Assembly (NCBI RefSeq): GCF_040869045.1
Contig: NC_090319.1
Coordinates: 261,098,897-261,162,896, forward strand
Source: Eurosta solidaginis
Lineage: Eukaryota > Arthropoda > Insecta > Diptera > Tephritidae
Length of the DNA: 64,000 nt
Direction of reading: 5' to 3'
Position numbers and translations under genes: made by a program. The notes beneath the pieces were generated by a model. That model was given only the letters and a program-made list of their open reading frames with translations, was not told the origin of the DNA and ran no database searches. Shown piece by piece: positions 33,991-45,889 of the stretch (within the stretch, counting starts at the first letter, position 1; each line of letters begins with the position of its first letter).

Positions 33991-34589
33991 AGGCAACAAA
34001 ATAGCTTCCGCAAAGTCTATCAAACAAATCGAATAATGACGGATAGCTTGCAGCCCGAGATTATAAAGATTAGACTACATCAGCAGCATATTGTCGGCCA
34101 TGACAGGTAAGAATAAAAATATCTCGTCTTAAAGTACTGCAGACGAGACTTTTGTTGTTGAATGTGCAAAAACACATCTAAACGTTAAATTTGTGTGCGA
34201 ATATCAGTAGTCGTTTTTTTGGGTATGGAATGGTATTGAAAGATGTAAAACTATTGAGGAATTAAACGCTGATGTTTAGCGTTTGAACAGAATTGAATTT
34301 ATTGAAGAAATGCACTTTCTTTTATACAAAATTTCTTATTCTACATTTACGTAGTTACACTAATACTTACAAACTAAAAAGTATCTACATCCCTAATACA
34401 AGCGCCATCTGTTGGTAAGTATTTAAATGGTTAGATGCCGTTTTCACATTGAACATATGCCTCTAGTGTTCAACGGTAGCAAATTACCACGGTTAGATAT
34501 CATTTAGCTATGCTGAGAAACCTTTCTAATAGCATTTCAATTTTATTAGCGTTTGTGAAATTAAGAAAATTAAGTCGAATCATGTGTAA

Positions 34590-35145
34590 GATGAGTACTA
34601 TTTCATCTAACTACCCCAACTCTAAATGGCAAACCTACTCAAAAATGTCCCTACTGTAATGCGGAGTGAAATACCTTTCGTTTGATACCCATATCGGCAT
34701 ATCTCATGCAATTTTTTTTAAATTTCGAATTGGTGGCAACCTTGTGAAATATTCTGAGTGGCAACAAACACCTGGGTAGAAAGTCTTAGAAGGTGGTACG
34801 TTATCTCTCTGCCAAATTTCATTTAAATCGAGATCGTTCGGCTATACAAACATACAAATATACTAATACTATTTCGTCTAAGTACTTCAACCCTAAATGG
34901 CAACCCTACTCAAAAATGTTCCTATTGTAATGCGGAGTGAAATACCTTTAATTGATACCCATATCTGCATATCTCATGCAATTTAAATTTCGAATAGGTG
35001 GCAACCTTGTGAAATATTCTGAATGGCAAGCCCTAGGTAGAAAGTCTTAGAAGGTGATACATTATCTCTGTGCCAAATTTCATTTAAATCGGTTGAGCCG
35101 ATCCCGAGATGGTTCGGCTACACAAACATACAAATATACAAGAAT
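34590..35145 (+). repeat. Tandem duplication of a 265-285-bp unit
   Basis: Two copies (about 34590-34863 and 34868-35145) share actatttc-tctaa, aaatggcaa-cctactcaaa, ctgtaatgcggagtgaaata, gcatatctcatgcaattt, gaaagtcttagaaggtg and ggttcggctacacaaacata-type words. The second copy has caaatcggttgagccgatcc, which resembles the 3' end of dispersed insect repeats. The element type is not known. Confidence 0.65.
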
Positions 35146-35379
35146 TGCTCGATTAAAGTCATAAGATTTGTTATTATGTACATATAAATATTTTGGCAGG
35201 CACATTGACAAACTGTTAATGACGTTCAGTTATGCCGATTAGCGGGTTGGTCAATGTGGCAGTCAAATAGATTTGACGAATGTAAACAGATATGGGTCTT
35301 GCTGTCGGCATTTGTATATGATGTTGAAATCCCGCTGTGCTGGGTTAAACATAATTTGTGTGGGTCGATGTAATTTGAA

Positions 35380-36025
35380 TGTGTGCGGCCGATATTTATT
35401 TACGCATAAAAAATGCATTGGCAGGGAGGTGCATTTGGTAATGCTACACCATCCGCCTTAAGAAGAGTCATATATAATTGACGACAATTGTATATGAGTA
35501 TTCAAGAGATTTAATGACCCAATTAAATTTTTAATTGTTTTTCATATTCTATTGTAGTTTATTACTTAATGGTAGCTTGATATTACAGTGATGAGGGTGC
35601 TTATGCCGTTATTATTTGTTTACATTAGTTTACATTTGTTTTGTTATGCTGACTCTTGTTGTTTCCTTTTTTTCATATCATGCTATTTTGTTTTTTTTTT
35701 AGGCTGAATATGTGCCATTTTTCAAAGAAATGTTTAATAAAAAAAAAATGTTTTTCTTTAACCAAACATAAGTTCTAGTTTTCTAAAAAAAAAAAATCCT
35801 AAGCAAAAACAAAAGCCTGCCGAGGGGCGACCCCGCTTAGAAAAATGTCTTCTAATTGAAAAACCTTATTTCTAAAATTTTGCTGTTGCTTTGCACGGGG
35901 TGTGAACCCAGGGCATATGGTATGGTTGGCGAAGCACGCTACCATTACACCACGGTGGCCGCCAATAGCCGGTCGATATTTATATACGCATAAAAAATGC
36001 ATTGGCACAGAGGTGCATTTGGCAA
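35380..36025. repeat. Direct repeat pair flanking a SINE
   Basis: About 75 bases (gccgatatttatttacgc, then ataaaaaatgcattggca, then aggtgcatttgg and aatgctac) occur at 35383-35455 and again at 35954-36032. The intervening 500 bases include the SINE at 35800-35975. The pair may be a duplicated segment or the ends of a larger element. Confidence 0.55.
35800..35975 (-). mobile_element. tRNA-derived SINE, short copy
   Basis: On the minus strand the head has box A tggtgtaatgg (exact to consensus, near 35941-35951) and box B-like ggttcacaccc (35898-35908). The body has caacagcaaaattttag, aataaggtttttcaattag, gcggggtcgcccctcggc. It belongs to the same family as 15365-15710 but lacks the distal part. 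Confidence 0.75.
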
Positions 36026-36034
36026 TGCTACAGT

Positions 36035-37556
36035 ATGCTCCAGTACTAACACCTTAATGAGTGGTAAGTTTATAACCGAGAATATTTACCCTTCCTTTGT
36101 ATACACGCGACAGCCTGCGGATATTTATTAATGTCATGTTGCATTGTGAACACCTTCGAACTAAGTCCAAGCTTCCGATTTCCAACTCAACCAAACGTTA
36201 CTCGAATTTTATATTCTATACTACATAGCAGATATTTTTCTTTTGATTTTGCGAACAAGCTTTCGATCTGTGCGCCATCCAGCGCAATTTTTCCTCTTAT
36301 ATATTTCGTGGTAGTTTGCATCTAAGCTATGTTTGTCAGTGCCAGGTACCTAGATTATCGAGAAGTTACTTCGAAATAGATTGCATGATCCCACGTTTAG
36401 CACAAAAAATTAAAGTTTCTCGATCAGTTCATGCGCCATCTGTTGTAATTTTTACTTTCATATGTTGCAAATTTATCTCCGAGTGCTGAAAAAAGTTTAA
36501 GGTTGAAAACCTGCAGTTCTATGTGAAGTTACTTAAAGTCTTCAAATTTGTGAGGAAAATTACAAGAAAAATAAATATAAAAAATTTTGTAGAAAAGCAC
36601 CGCTAAAAACTTTTAAATGTTGTACTCTTTTATGTATAAAGCCGTGTATTGGTTGCGAGCCACCTCGTCATCTATAACAACACATGCATTCGCTCAGTTG
36701 GATGAGTGTGTTTCTATGTATGAGTGTTTGAAGTAAACTAATCTATGTAGAGCAAGGTTGATACCTGCAATCGAATTGGTTACAAAATCTAATTTTGTCA
36801 TACCACCACTACCACAAAAGCTGTTAAATATTACAAAATTGAGCGACAAATAAAAAAGCAAGAGCATAGTAGGTCATATTCTTCATAAGAGATTGACACA
36901 TTGCTGTAGAGGGAAAAGGAGGGAGCTGAGGTGTCTGTAAGTTATAGCTATCTTTACGTGACATTTATAAATAAAAGGTATACATTAGATCACCCATAAA
37001 TTTAGACGGATGCTGCTTATTTGTCCTCCATCCTGTTGGGATAGAGTGAAGACAAAAAGTAAGTTATGCATATAAAAAAAACATTTGTGGATTATTTTAA
37101 TATAAGGGTCATTTCGGATAGCGGGAAGAAACTGAAATTAAATGAAGGTCTTAAATAAGATAAGCCAACGCTCCAGAAATCTTATCTTATTAAACTTTTT
37201 TGAACTATCAAATATAAAATATATATATTTACAGCTAAGCAGTTTGATGAAATTTATTCATACCTTATATTGTAAAAAAGTTATGTTTGGTACAAATTGA
37301 ATCAAAGTTTCTCTTTAAACCATATGATAGTCAATTTTGCAAATATTTTTTAATTAAAAATTTTTCATTAGTTCGTATCAAACGAATATTCGCCTCTAAA
37401 TGATAAAATTTCAAAACTCGTATAACTACTAGTTATAACACAGAACTTCCTAGAAGTTTGAGTCAAACTCGAGTCAAAATGTCCCACCCGTCACTATGGA
37501 TTATAACATATCAGGCTAATTTCGAGTTTAAACTATTTTGGAATTATTTTGGGATG
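36035..37556. other. Stretch without recognised features
   Basis: No supported gene or RNA. The end (37500-37556) belongs to the ttttgggatggttt-type degenerate repeat. Confidence 0.45.
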
Positions 37557-37564
37557 GTTTCCAG

Positions 37565-38155
37565 CAGGGATGCACCTTAACGTTAAGCTAATCGTTTATC
37601 AAAAAATTTCCACCGTTTCCGTTGAAACACTTCGAAATATTATCGATAAAGAAATTATCAAAATAAATTGTATCTCGTTTTTAACTGAAACGAAAAGCTT
37701 TCGTTAACGTTAAAAACGTTAACAAAAACGTGATACTTTATGTTTGAATTGTGCTGGCAATGCTATAGCAATGGTGAAGCCGTAAGGTGGCAACAACGAG
37801 CGCACATACACACACAAACTCTATGTAATTTGTTTGTGTAATTCGTTGGTGGTAATGTCAAAAATACTCTGAGAAATGTTCGTACTGTCAAAATTCATGA
37901 GAAAAGTTGCAATCAGCTTGGCTAATGCTTTCACCTTTAATGACTCCGCCATCAATCAGCTTTGCCAGCATAGTTTGAAATTAATAATCAACATAAACGA
38001 TTTGATTTCGTTTTGATATGGCAGAAAACGAAACGAAATCATTTCGTTAATTTGACGATCTTAACGTTAATAAACGAAACGAAATGACTTCGTTTCGTTT
38101 ATTAACGTTGATTATCGTAACGAAATGATATCGTTTCGTTGGTTAAGCATGCCTG
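37565..38155. mobile_element. Non-autonomous hAT element with 8-bp target duplication
   Basis: The 8-bp sequence gtttccag occurs directly at 37557-37564 and 38156-38163. The element between has ends CAGGGATGC and, reverse complemented, CAGGCATGC. An 8-bp duplication with T at position 2 and A at position 7 fits the hAT preference. The right subterminal region is rich in cgtttcgttt and aacgaaacgaaat words that can pair with each other. No transposase is encoded in the 591 bp. It inserted into the degenerate repeat. Confidence 0.85.
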
Positions 38156-38489
38156 GTTTCCAGTATTATTAAAATACTCTTTCAGAAAATTTTCATATCC
38201 ATTTTCGGATACTTTTTGAGTTAGTTCTGAATATTTTTCTATATAATTTGGTGTTGTTTATGGGTAACGGTTCTAATAAACTAACTAGGTCAAAAAATGT
38301 TATTAGTTTCACAAAAATAGCCGGTTAAAAAACAAAACATTATGAAAAAAGGGACCCAGTTCTAAAATTGTCTAGTCTATACGTAAAATAAAAAAATACC
38401 AATATCTAAAATTAACCTGTTTCAAATTTTGTGTAACTTTGCCATCAACTCAAATTCGCCTACTATAAATTAGATTAATAAATATAAGC

Positions 38490-39170
38490 GGCTTTATAAC
38501 GTAAGCAGTTAAAAAAATTAAGCGGTTCTAAAAATTACCAACCGATTCCAAAACAACCGGCTTTAAAAAAAGGCACCGGTTTCAAATCGAGAATATAATT
38601 TAGAGGTCGTTTCAGAATTATTTTCTGCACTTTCGGTATCGCCTCCGTTGTAAAAAGTAACAGGATCAAAAAAGCAACTATTTTCAAAAATGTATCTGCG
38701 TCAAAAAAGAAATAAATTTCAAAAAAAGTAACCGGATCAAAAAGATTACTAGCTCCAAAAATATAACCGGTTCAAAAATAAACTAGTTCCGAAAAAGGAA
38801 CCGGTTCTTTAAATAACTAACCGACTCAAAAAAAAGACCTCTTAAAAAAGTACCTATATATAAAATTACGGATACAATCGGCTTCGATATCATTTTAGAA
38901 TTATATTCTCTATTTTCGGTATCGTATCGATTGTAAAAAGTAACCGCACCAATAAAAGTTATTAGTTTCAAAAGAGGAAGTGGATCAAACCAAGTAGCTA
39001 GTTTCAAATAAAGTAACCGGATCAAAAAAAAAAAAAGTAGTTTCAAAAAATTTACCGGTTCCAAAAAGAAACCAGTTTCAAAGAACAAGTCAGTAAAAAA
39101 GGACCGGTTCACTTTTAAGAAAGTAACCCGTTCTCAAAATAATTCGCCGTTTCAAAAAAAAAAGTCTAAA
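38490..39170. repeat. Degenerate accggtt repeat, left block
   Basis: Irregular units such as aaaaaagtaaccggatcaa, ggttccaaaaagaaacc and gttcaaaaataaac repeat about every 16-20 bases. It is the same family as 40500-42000. The 109-codon minus frame is a repeat product. Confidence 0.6.
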
Positions 39171-40499
39171 AAGTACTCATATCAAAATATAACGGACTCA
39201 AATTGAAAGTATGCCTTGGAGATTGTTTTTTGTCTTTTCGACTTTTGCGCAAAGTGAGCTTCGGAATTTTGTTTTCAAAAGCATTTTGGTACGGCTTTGG
39301 TAAACTTAATACTACCGTATGCTTTAATTTTAGCTCAGCTTTTTTGCACTCAATTTAGCCTGGCACTACGCTACGCCCATGGAAATTCTTAACATATTTG
39401 TAAAAGCGCGTATACATCATTGGCATTTCATTCTTTTTTAAGAACACACACAAAATCGTGGCTTTTTTTTAACTTTCGTCAAATGTATGTATAAAAAAAT
39501 AAAACGTTGCTTACTTACTGTAAAATGTTTGCATAAGTGCAACAAAAACTGCAGCCTTTAAAAGCCACTAGCATTTTATGTGTAACAACATTTATACATT
39601 TATCCTGAGTAGGAATATAAAATGCGTAAAGTAGCAAATTTAATATTATTTTCAGCTTCAGCTACCGATTTCATTGTTGTTATAATTGGCTGCAGGCATT
39701 TTTTTCTCCGCCCCATGCAAATGGCAGACATATTATACCTACGCGTATTTACATATGTATACAATTAATTGTTGCTTTATATGGGTAGGTGTGCGGCTTG
39801 TTTACATCCTTTTTGTTCATGCTTACCGCCATAAAGAACATTTTGTATGTATCATAATGAAATTGTATTGTCTTAACGCGGCCGTTGCGGTGATGAAATT
39901 GTGAGGATGGCTTTCTTTATTCTGTGATGGCATGCAAAAAAGTATAATCGAATTTCAATTTAAAACGTGTATTTGGTATTCAAAATGCTGTTTTGTTAAA
40001 CTGTTGTTATTTTTTTTCTTTACAGCATGTGGGTAAATTTTTATTAGAGAAAAGACAAACATTTCAAAGGTGAGACTGATTAAGTTGAGACATGTATATT
40101 TAATATGGACAATGAATTACGTGAAGATTATTGAATGTAAAAATTCACATGTCTTTAGAATTTGCGTTATAAAGTGGTTAACCCGAACATTTTTCCATAA
40201 GTTATAGTATTTTTTTATATAAAAATGATTTTAACTGAAAAAACTCAAGCAATATTTTTGGATTAGCTTATGGAATGTGTTTTATATCGAGAAATTCTTT
40301 TGAACTAATTTTGCTATTTGCTTGGAATACAAGAAAGAGAACTGTTGAATAAAATAACATTTATGAAATACAGGGTAAAACTAAAAAAAAATTGTCTAAA
40401 TTCAAAACAATTCAGTTTCCAAATCCAACGAAAATAAACCAAAAAATAACAGTTTACAGGAGTTGCAAATGTTTCGTATAAAGCAAATAGCGCCAAGTA
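39171..40499. other. Stretch without recognised features between two accggtt blocks
   Basis: No supported gene. A 72-codon plus frame at 39686-39904 is not recognised. Confidence 0.45.
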
Positions 40500-42005
40500 T
40501 TTATCGATCCCAAAATAAAACGAGACAAAAAAAGTTGTCGATTAAAATAAAGAAACCGGTTGGAACCAAGTAGACAGCTCCTTCGAAATTAAAGTAAACG
40601 ATTGGAACAAAGTACCCAGTTGCAAACAAATCATCCGGTTCGAAAAAGTAACCGGTTAAAAAAAATAACTGGTTCGAAGAAGTAACCGGTTCAAAAAAAT
40701 AACTGGTTCCAAAAAGTAACCGGTTCAAAAAATAACTGGTTCGAAGAAGTAACCGTTTCAAAAATATTACAGGTTCAAAAAAGTAAACGGTTCCAAAAAG
40801 CGACCGGTTCAAAAATAACCTGTTCGAAAAAGTTACCCTCTCAAAAAATTACCGGTTTAAAAAAGTAACAAGTAACTGGTAGAGTATATAGCGCCAAATA
40901 TTTATCGGTCTCAAAATAAAACGAGGCTGGAAAAACTTGTAGATTACAATAAAAAAACAGGTTGGAAACAAGTATCCAACTCCTGCGAAGTTGAAGTCAT
41001 CGGTTGGAGCAAAGAACCCAGTTGCATATAAAGGAACCGGTATCTGTTCAAAAAAGTAACTTGTCAAAAAAGTTTCCGGTCAAAAAAGTAACCGGTCAAA
41101 AAGAACTGGTCAAAAAAGTTACCGGTTCAAAAAATTTACCAGTACAAAAAAAATTACGGTTCCAAAAAGTAACCGGTTAAAAAAGATACCAGTTCATAAA
41201 ATTTACCACATTAAAAAGTAACCGGTTGCACAAAGTAACCGGCCAAAAAAGTTACCGGTTCAAAAAATTTACCAGTTTAAAAAAAATTACGGTTCCAAAA
41301 AGTAATCGGTTAAAAAAGGTACCAGTTCATAAAATTTACCAAATTAAAAAGAAACCGGTTCCAAAGGTAGAAACCGGTTCCAAATAATTTGCAAGTTCCA
41401 AGTGAATTGTTCCAAAAACCAACCTCTCCAAAAAGAGCAACCGGTGTCGCAAAATTAACAGGTGTCGCAAAAAACGAACGGTTTCGAAAAAAAACCGTTC
41501 CAGTTAAGTAGCCGACAGGTTCAAATAGTAATCGTTTTCGAAAAGTAAACGCTTCCAAAATAATGATCGGTTGAAAAAAAGTAACCATTTACAAAAACGT
41601 TAGCAGCTGCAAAAAAAGTAACCAGTTCCAAAAAACTTGTAGGTTCCTACTAACCGGTTCCAACAGCAACCAGTTCATAAAAAGTAATTGACTCTAAAGA
41701 CCTGAAAATAGCAACAGCTGGTTACCATAAAGTTACTGGTTTAAAAAATGGAATATGTTTTATAAAACTTTACAGATCCAAAAACAGTTACTAGTTCCAA
41801 AAATCAACCAGCTCCAAAAAGTAACCGGTTCCAAAAATTATCCCTTCCAAAAAGTGTTCGGCTGAAAACAGTAATAGGTTATTGATAAATTAATAGTTAT
41901 CAAAAAAGTGTTCTGTTACACAAAGTCAGCAGTTCACAAAAAGGAAACCTTTTATAAAATAGTAACCAGTTCCCGAAAAGAAACCGTAATTAACAAAAGA
42001 CCAAC
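40500..42005. repeat. Degenerate AACCGGTT repeat, main block
   Basis: About 1.5 kb of 16-18-base units approximating aaaaagtaaccggttc, best conserved at 40630-41330. The core aaccggtt is a palindrome. Minus-strand frames (103, 72 and 92 codons, with repeated FFEPV-type words) are translation of the repeat and not proteins. Confidence 0.7.
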
Positions 42006-42009
42006 AACT

Positions 42010-42200
42010 TCGAATGCCAGCAAAGTAGTTTAAATATTATCCTGAATCATTCCCAAAATGACTAAGAAATAATTTCGGAAAATGGTTTCTAAAATATCTT
42101 AAAAATGCTTTCGAATGTATTTGAAAAAATGTGAAGAAATACTACCAAACTGTTTTCCAAATTTTATCAGAATTTCCCTAAGGGTTTCCGAAAACAATGC
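42010..42200. repeat. Degenerate repeat, cccaaaatgact type
   Basis: Resembles the 16920-18060 repeat (attcccaaaatgactaag, gaaataatttcgg). Confidence 0.4.
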
Positions 42201-42369
42201 AGAAGTGATTTAGTGCTGATCCAGAAATAACAGTATCTACCAAGGTCATGGCAGAAAGACGCTGTACTCATTCAAATACGTACGATGCTGTTTCGGACAA
42301 GTTCTAATATCAACACGAAAAGAACTTACCCCGTGATTTAACCTGAATAAATAAATAAATACAAGGCGT

Positions 42370-42590
42370 GATATACCTCCGAAGATATTTAGGTCGAGAT
42401 TCTTTTCCAACTTGCGTCGTGCTCCTTTTAATTTTTCCTACAAGCTAGCGGGACGTGATCTACGTTTTTTACTTGGATTACGAACGGCGTCTGCAAGGTA
42501 GATGTGTTTTCACTGTGAAGCATTTCATAGCAGAAATACACTCGGAGTGTTTGCCAAATCACTGCGAGTGGCGGGCGACCCAGGTTACTT
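42370..42590 (-). mobile_element. SINE fragment lacking the tRNA-like head
   Basis: The words ttttccaacttgcgtcgtgc, ggattacgaacggcg, tgcaaggtagatgtg and cagaaatacactcggagtgt match the distal part of the SINE at 15365-15560. The head would lie at the right but is missing; a LINE remnant follows. Confidence 0.65.
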
Positions 42591-42599
42591 ACTTATTTA

Positions 42600-43210
42600 A
42601 TTGGCATTAAACCGATTAGGGTTATGGCCGTACAACAAGCCGCGCCGGTCGCTTCTTCTTCTCGTTATCTGGCGTCAATCGGTCAAACCAAGGGAACTTA
42701 AATCGTTTTCACCTGGTCCTTCGAGCAGAGTGTTCCGCCCTTTTTCTCTGCTTCCATAGGCGGATTCTGATAAAAATACTTTCTTTGCCGGAGCGTCATC
42801 TTTCATTCGCATAACATGGCCGTTGAATATTATTTCGCTGGACTCTCTTGATCTCTGCGTAAATGTCGTACGGCTCATAATTAAATTTTCTTTGATACCC
42901 GCCGCTGCCAACGCGTAGAGATCCATAAATCTTTCAAAGAACTTTTCTAGAGCCTCTTTCTCTGATGTTGTCATGGTTCATGCTTCTGCACCATATAGAG
43001 CACGGGTACAGCAGCATCAAGCTCTTCTTTTCCGATTCCTTTTCCAGTTTGGAGTAAGCAGTACTTACGCCGCGCGTGTTCAAGTCGATGATATCGATGT
43101 CATCAGCACCTTATATGCGATAGTTGGCGCAGCATGTAGGATATCCTTATTAATTCTCGAGCATAAATTGAATATCCATCATCGCCTGCGGCCTCGCCGC
43201 TTATATTAGA
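42600..43210 (-). pseudogene. RTE/Jockey-type LINE reverse transcriptase remnant
   Basis: The minus strand reads GADDIDIIDLNTRGVSTAYS, then KLEKESEK around 43020-43110. This is RT motif C (ADD, with Gly in place of the usual Tyr or Phe) followed by the standard downstream stretch. Lower down it reads IKRVQRNNIQRPCYANER and, in another frame (42675-42974), RMKDDAPAKKVF, then GENDLSSLGLTD. That is the C-terminal tail of these proteins. The frame shifts several times, so it is dead. The motif order gives the strand with confidence; the clade is uncertain. The fragment at 4486-4671 has the same type of tail. Confidence 0.7.
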
Positions 43211-43214
43211 TATC

Positions 43215-43255
43215 AACCACACCTACACGTGGCGAATTCTGGCAGCCGAGGAGGC
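43215..43255 (-). repeat. Dispersed repeat family D, small fragment
   Basis: cacacctacacgtggcgaat and tctggcagccgaggaggc match the middle of family D. Confidence 0.45.
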
Positions 43256-43335
43256 TTCCAAACGTATGCGAAAATTTGTACTGATTTTGTAAAATTTTGG
43301 CAAAACAACCTGCCGTCAATTTAATTTATATATTT

Positions 43336-44465
43336 TTATACTCAGAGTGCTTTGCACACACAGTATATTAACTTTGATTGGATAACGGTTGGTTGTACAG
43401 ATATAAAAGAATCGAGATAGATATAGACTTCCATATATCAAAATCAACAGTATCGAAAAAAAATTTGATTGAGCCATGTCTGTCCGTCCGTCCGTCTGTC
43501 CCTTAACACGATAACTTTAGTAAATATTGAGTTATCTTCACCAAATTTAGTACACGAGTTTATCTGGACCCAGAATAGACTGGTATTGAAAATAAGTGAA
43601 ATCGGATGATAAGCACGCCCACTTTTTATATATATAACATTTTGGAAAACACAAAAAATCTGATTATTTAGTAAATAATACACCTAGAATGTTGAAATTT
43701 GACGTGTGGACTGACATTGGGACTCTTGATAAAAATTTGAAAAAAATTATTAAAATGGGCGTGGTACCGCCCACTTGTGACAAAATAAATTTTACAAATA
43801 ATCTTAATCATAAATCAAAAATCGTTAAACCTATCGTAACAAAATTCAGCAGAGAGCTTGCCTTTACTATAAGGAATACTTTGAAGAAAAATGAACGAAA
43901 TCGGTTAAGGACCATGCCCACTTTTGTATAAAAGATTTTTAAAAGGGTCGTGGACGAATAAAATAAGCTATATCTTTGCAAAAAAGAGCTTTGTATCAAT
44001 GGCATTTCATTTCCCAAGTGGATTTATAACAATAAATAGGAAAATTTTAAAAAATGGGCGTAGCACCGCCCCTTTTTTGACTAAGCAATTTCCTATGTTT
44101 CGGGAGCCATAACTCGAAGAAAAATTAAGATATCGTAATGAAATTGTGTACACGTATTTTCCTTATAGCAGAAAATATTTCTGGTAAAAATGGACGGGAT
44201 CGGTTAAAGACCACGGCAAATTAGATATAAAACAAGTTTAAAAGGGTCGTACACTAGAATAATAAGCTATAACTTAGCAAAAAATAGTTTTGAATCAATT
44301 ATATTTCACTTATCAAGTTTTATTGTAAGAGGAAACGGGGAGACATTTTTTTTAAACGGGCGGTGCCACCTGTTATGTAGAAAAGTAATTTATCTGAAAT
44401 GAAATGTACAATTGAAGCTCACGCTGAGTATATAAAGTTCGGTTACACCCGAACTTAGACACCTT
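43336..44465 (-). mobile_element. Dispersed element, family B, full-length copy
   Basis: It starts tttttatactcagagtgc, with gataacggttggttgta and a ccgtccgtccgt run (as in family A). It continues with family B-specific segments (gggcgtggtaccgccc, ttatcgtaacaaaattcagc-like and caagtggatttataac) and ends with cgctgagtatataaag, hairpin gttcggttacacccgaac and ttacttgttt. It shows that A and B share the first 200 and last 40 bases while the middle differs. No coding sequence. Confidence 0.75.
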
Positions 44466-44469
44466 TACT

Positions 44470-45460
44470 TGTTTGTTTTTGCGTTCCACTGAATGCAGGA
44501 CACAGTGCAAAGGATTCGTTTCTGTTCCGTAAATGAAACGAAACGTTGTGCGACACGGCGTATGAGCGATATTTTCGACGGAAAATTTAAAAACCGTGCT
44601 GCGTTGAATTATCGAAAAAGAAAAATAAAAAAAAAAGTTCAAAAACTAAAAATGCCAGAATTATATTAATTGTTGTTGAGTTTTCCAAGTTTTTTTTTTT
44701 TTTTTTCTGAACAGAGCGTTGATTGATTTCGTTGATTGCTGACGCCAAAGGTCCAGTGAAAAACTTGTGTAGGATTTTTTTTTATATAAAAGATGTCGCT
44801 CATAAAGTGGCACTTGAAATTTCTAGTGTTGAGTTTGATATGCAACTTCCAGAAATTATGAAGTTCGCAGGAAAATTAAGAAAAAACGAAAATATTTGCA
44901 ATGTGCGTTTGACGGAGAGTAAAATGAAATAATAAAATCTACAATAAATTTAGTTTATTGAAATCAAAATGTGCAACTACATTTAATGTATGGATCCCAA
45001 CTATACATAACGGCTGAGATCCTGGTATACAACATAGATAGACGCGTCAACATAGGGCCGACAGGGCCCAGGGTATGCCCCTACATTCCTATATAAATAT
45101 ATGATCACTGATCCACTGGACAAAATAAGCTCTCGTAGCAGTCTTTCGTCATTTGTAAGTAAGAAGTTAATGTACTTACAAGTTGAATAAGTCTTTGTAA
45201 TAGATTCGTATTAAAACACTTGAAGCCCAAAATAAGACAACCTTAATAAAAGGTGTATACTAGCATCATGACATTCAATCTAGAAGAGCCCTGCTTATTC
45301 CACACAAAGACATCCCCAACCAGAGCGTAGAGGAAATGAATATATAAGAAGGAAACCATAATCGTGACGTCTCCATGGAGCTTAACTGAAATCGGAACGA
45401 AACGCCCAAAAACAAAACAAAATACTTTTATTTTTTTGTTTAATCGGCCTGCTGATAAAG
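44470..45460. other. Stretch without recognised features
   Basis: A T run of about 19 bases at 44690 and no supported gene. Short frames are not recognised. Confidence 0.45.
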
Positions 45461-45466
45461 GACTCA

Positions 45467-45829
45467 AGGTTCGAAACGAGCTCAAGGCCAGAACAATATT
45501 TTTTTGTGATGATTATTGTTTTTTTAATTTTTCTATAAATGAAAAATTGTATTTTGTTTTTGGAATAGTAAGTAGAAAATTTCAGTCAAAACAAACCACC
45601 GCTGTATAGCTAAATGGTTAGCGCAGCGTTCCTAAAGCGTACTGATGATGAAGGCTTAGCACCCTTCGAAATGGTTCTATCTAAGCAGCTATGGCAGGTT
45701 GTCTGAAAAATTTTCTACTTACTATTCCAAAAACAAAATACAATTTTTCAATTATAGAAAAATTAAAAAAAAAACAACAATAATCATTACAAAAAATGAT
45801 TGTTCTGGCCTTGAGCTCGTTTCGAACCT
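45467..45829. mobile_element. Fold-back element with a tRNA-like sequence in the loop
   Basis: Arms at 45467-45585 and 45703-45829 are near-perfect inverted repeats (aggttcgaaacgagctcaag at the left end, cttgagctcgtttcgaacct at the right). The 117-base spacer has a tRNA-like block with box A tagctaaatgg (exact to consensus) and gttagcgcagcg. Each arm end has ggttcgaaac, close to box B. The whole could derive from two SINEs joined head to head or from template switching. Two frames on opposite strands in the arms are shadows. Confidence 0.75.
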
Positions 45830-45889
45830 CAAAATAATAATAATTGAAATGCTTTATGGAACTGGAAGAAATCCGACATTTTGAAAAAA

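Noticed and set aside
40501..41588. Minus-strand frames with repeated FFEP and NRLLF words
   Set aside because: Translation of the accggtt repeat, not a repeat protein.
42973..43209. 78-codon plus-strand frame
   Set aside because: Antisense to RT motif C of the LINE remnant on the minus strand.
45600..45672. A functional tRNA gene in the fold-back loop
   Set aside because: Box A fits but the T-arm and acceptor stem do not; it looks SINE-derived.
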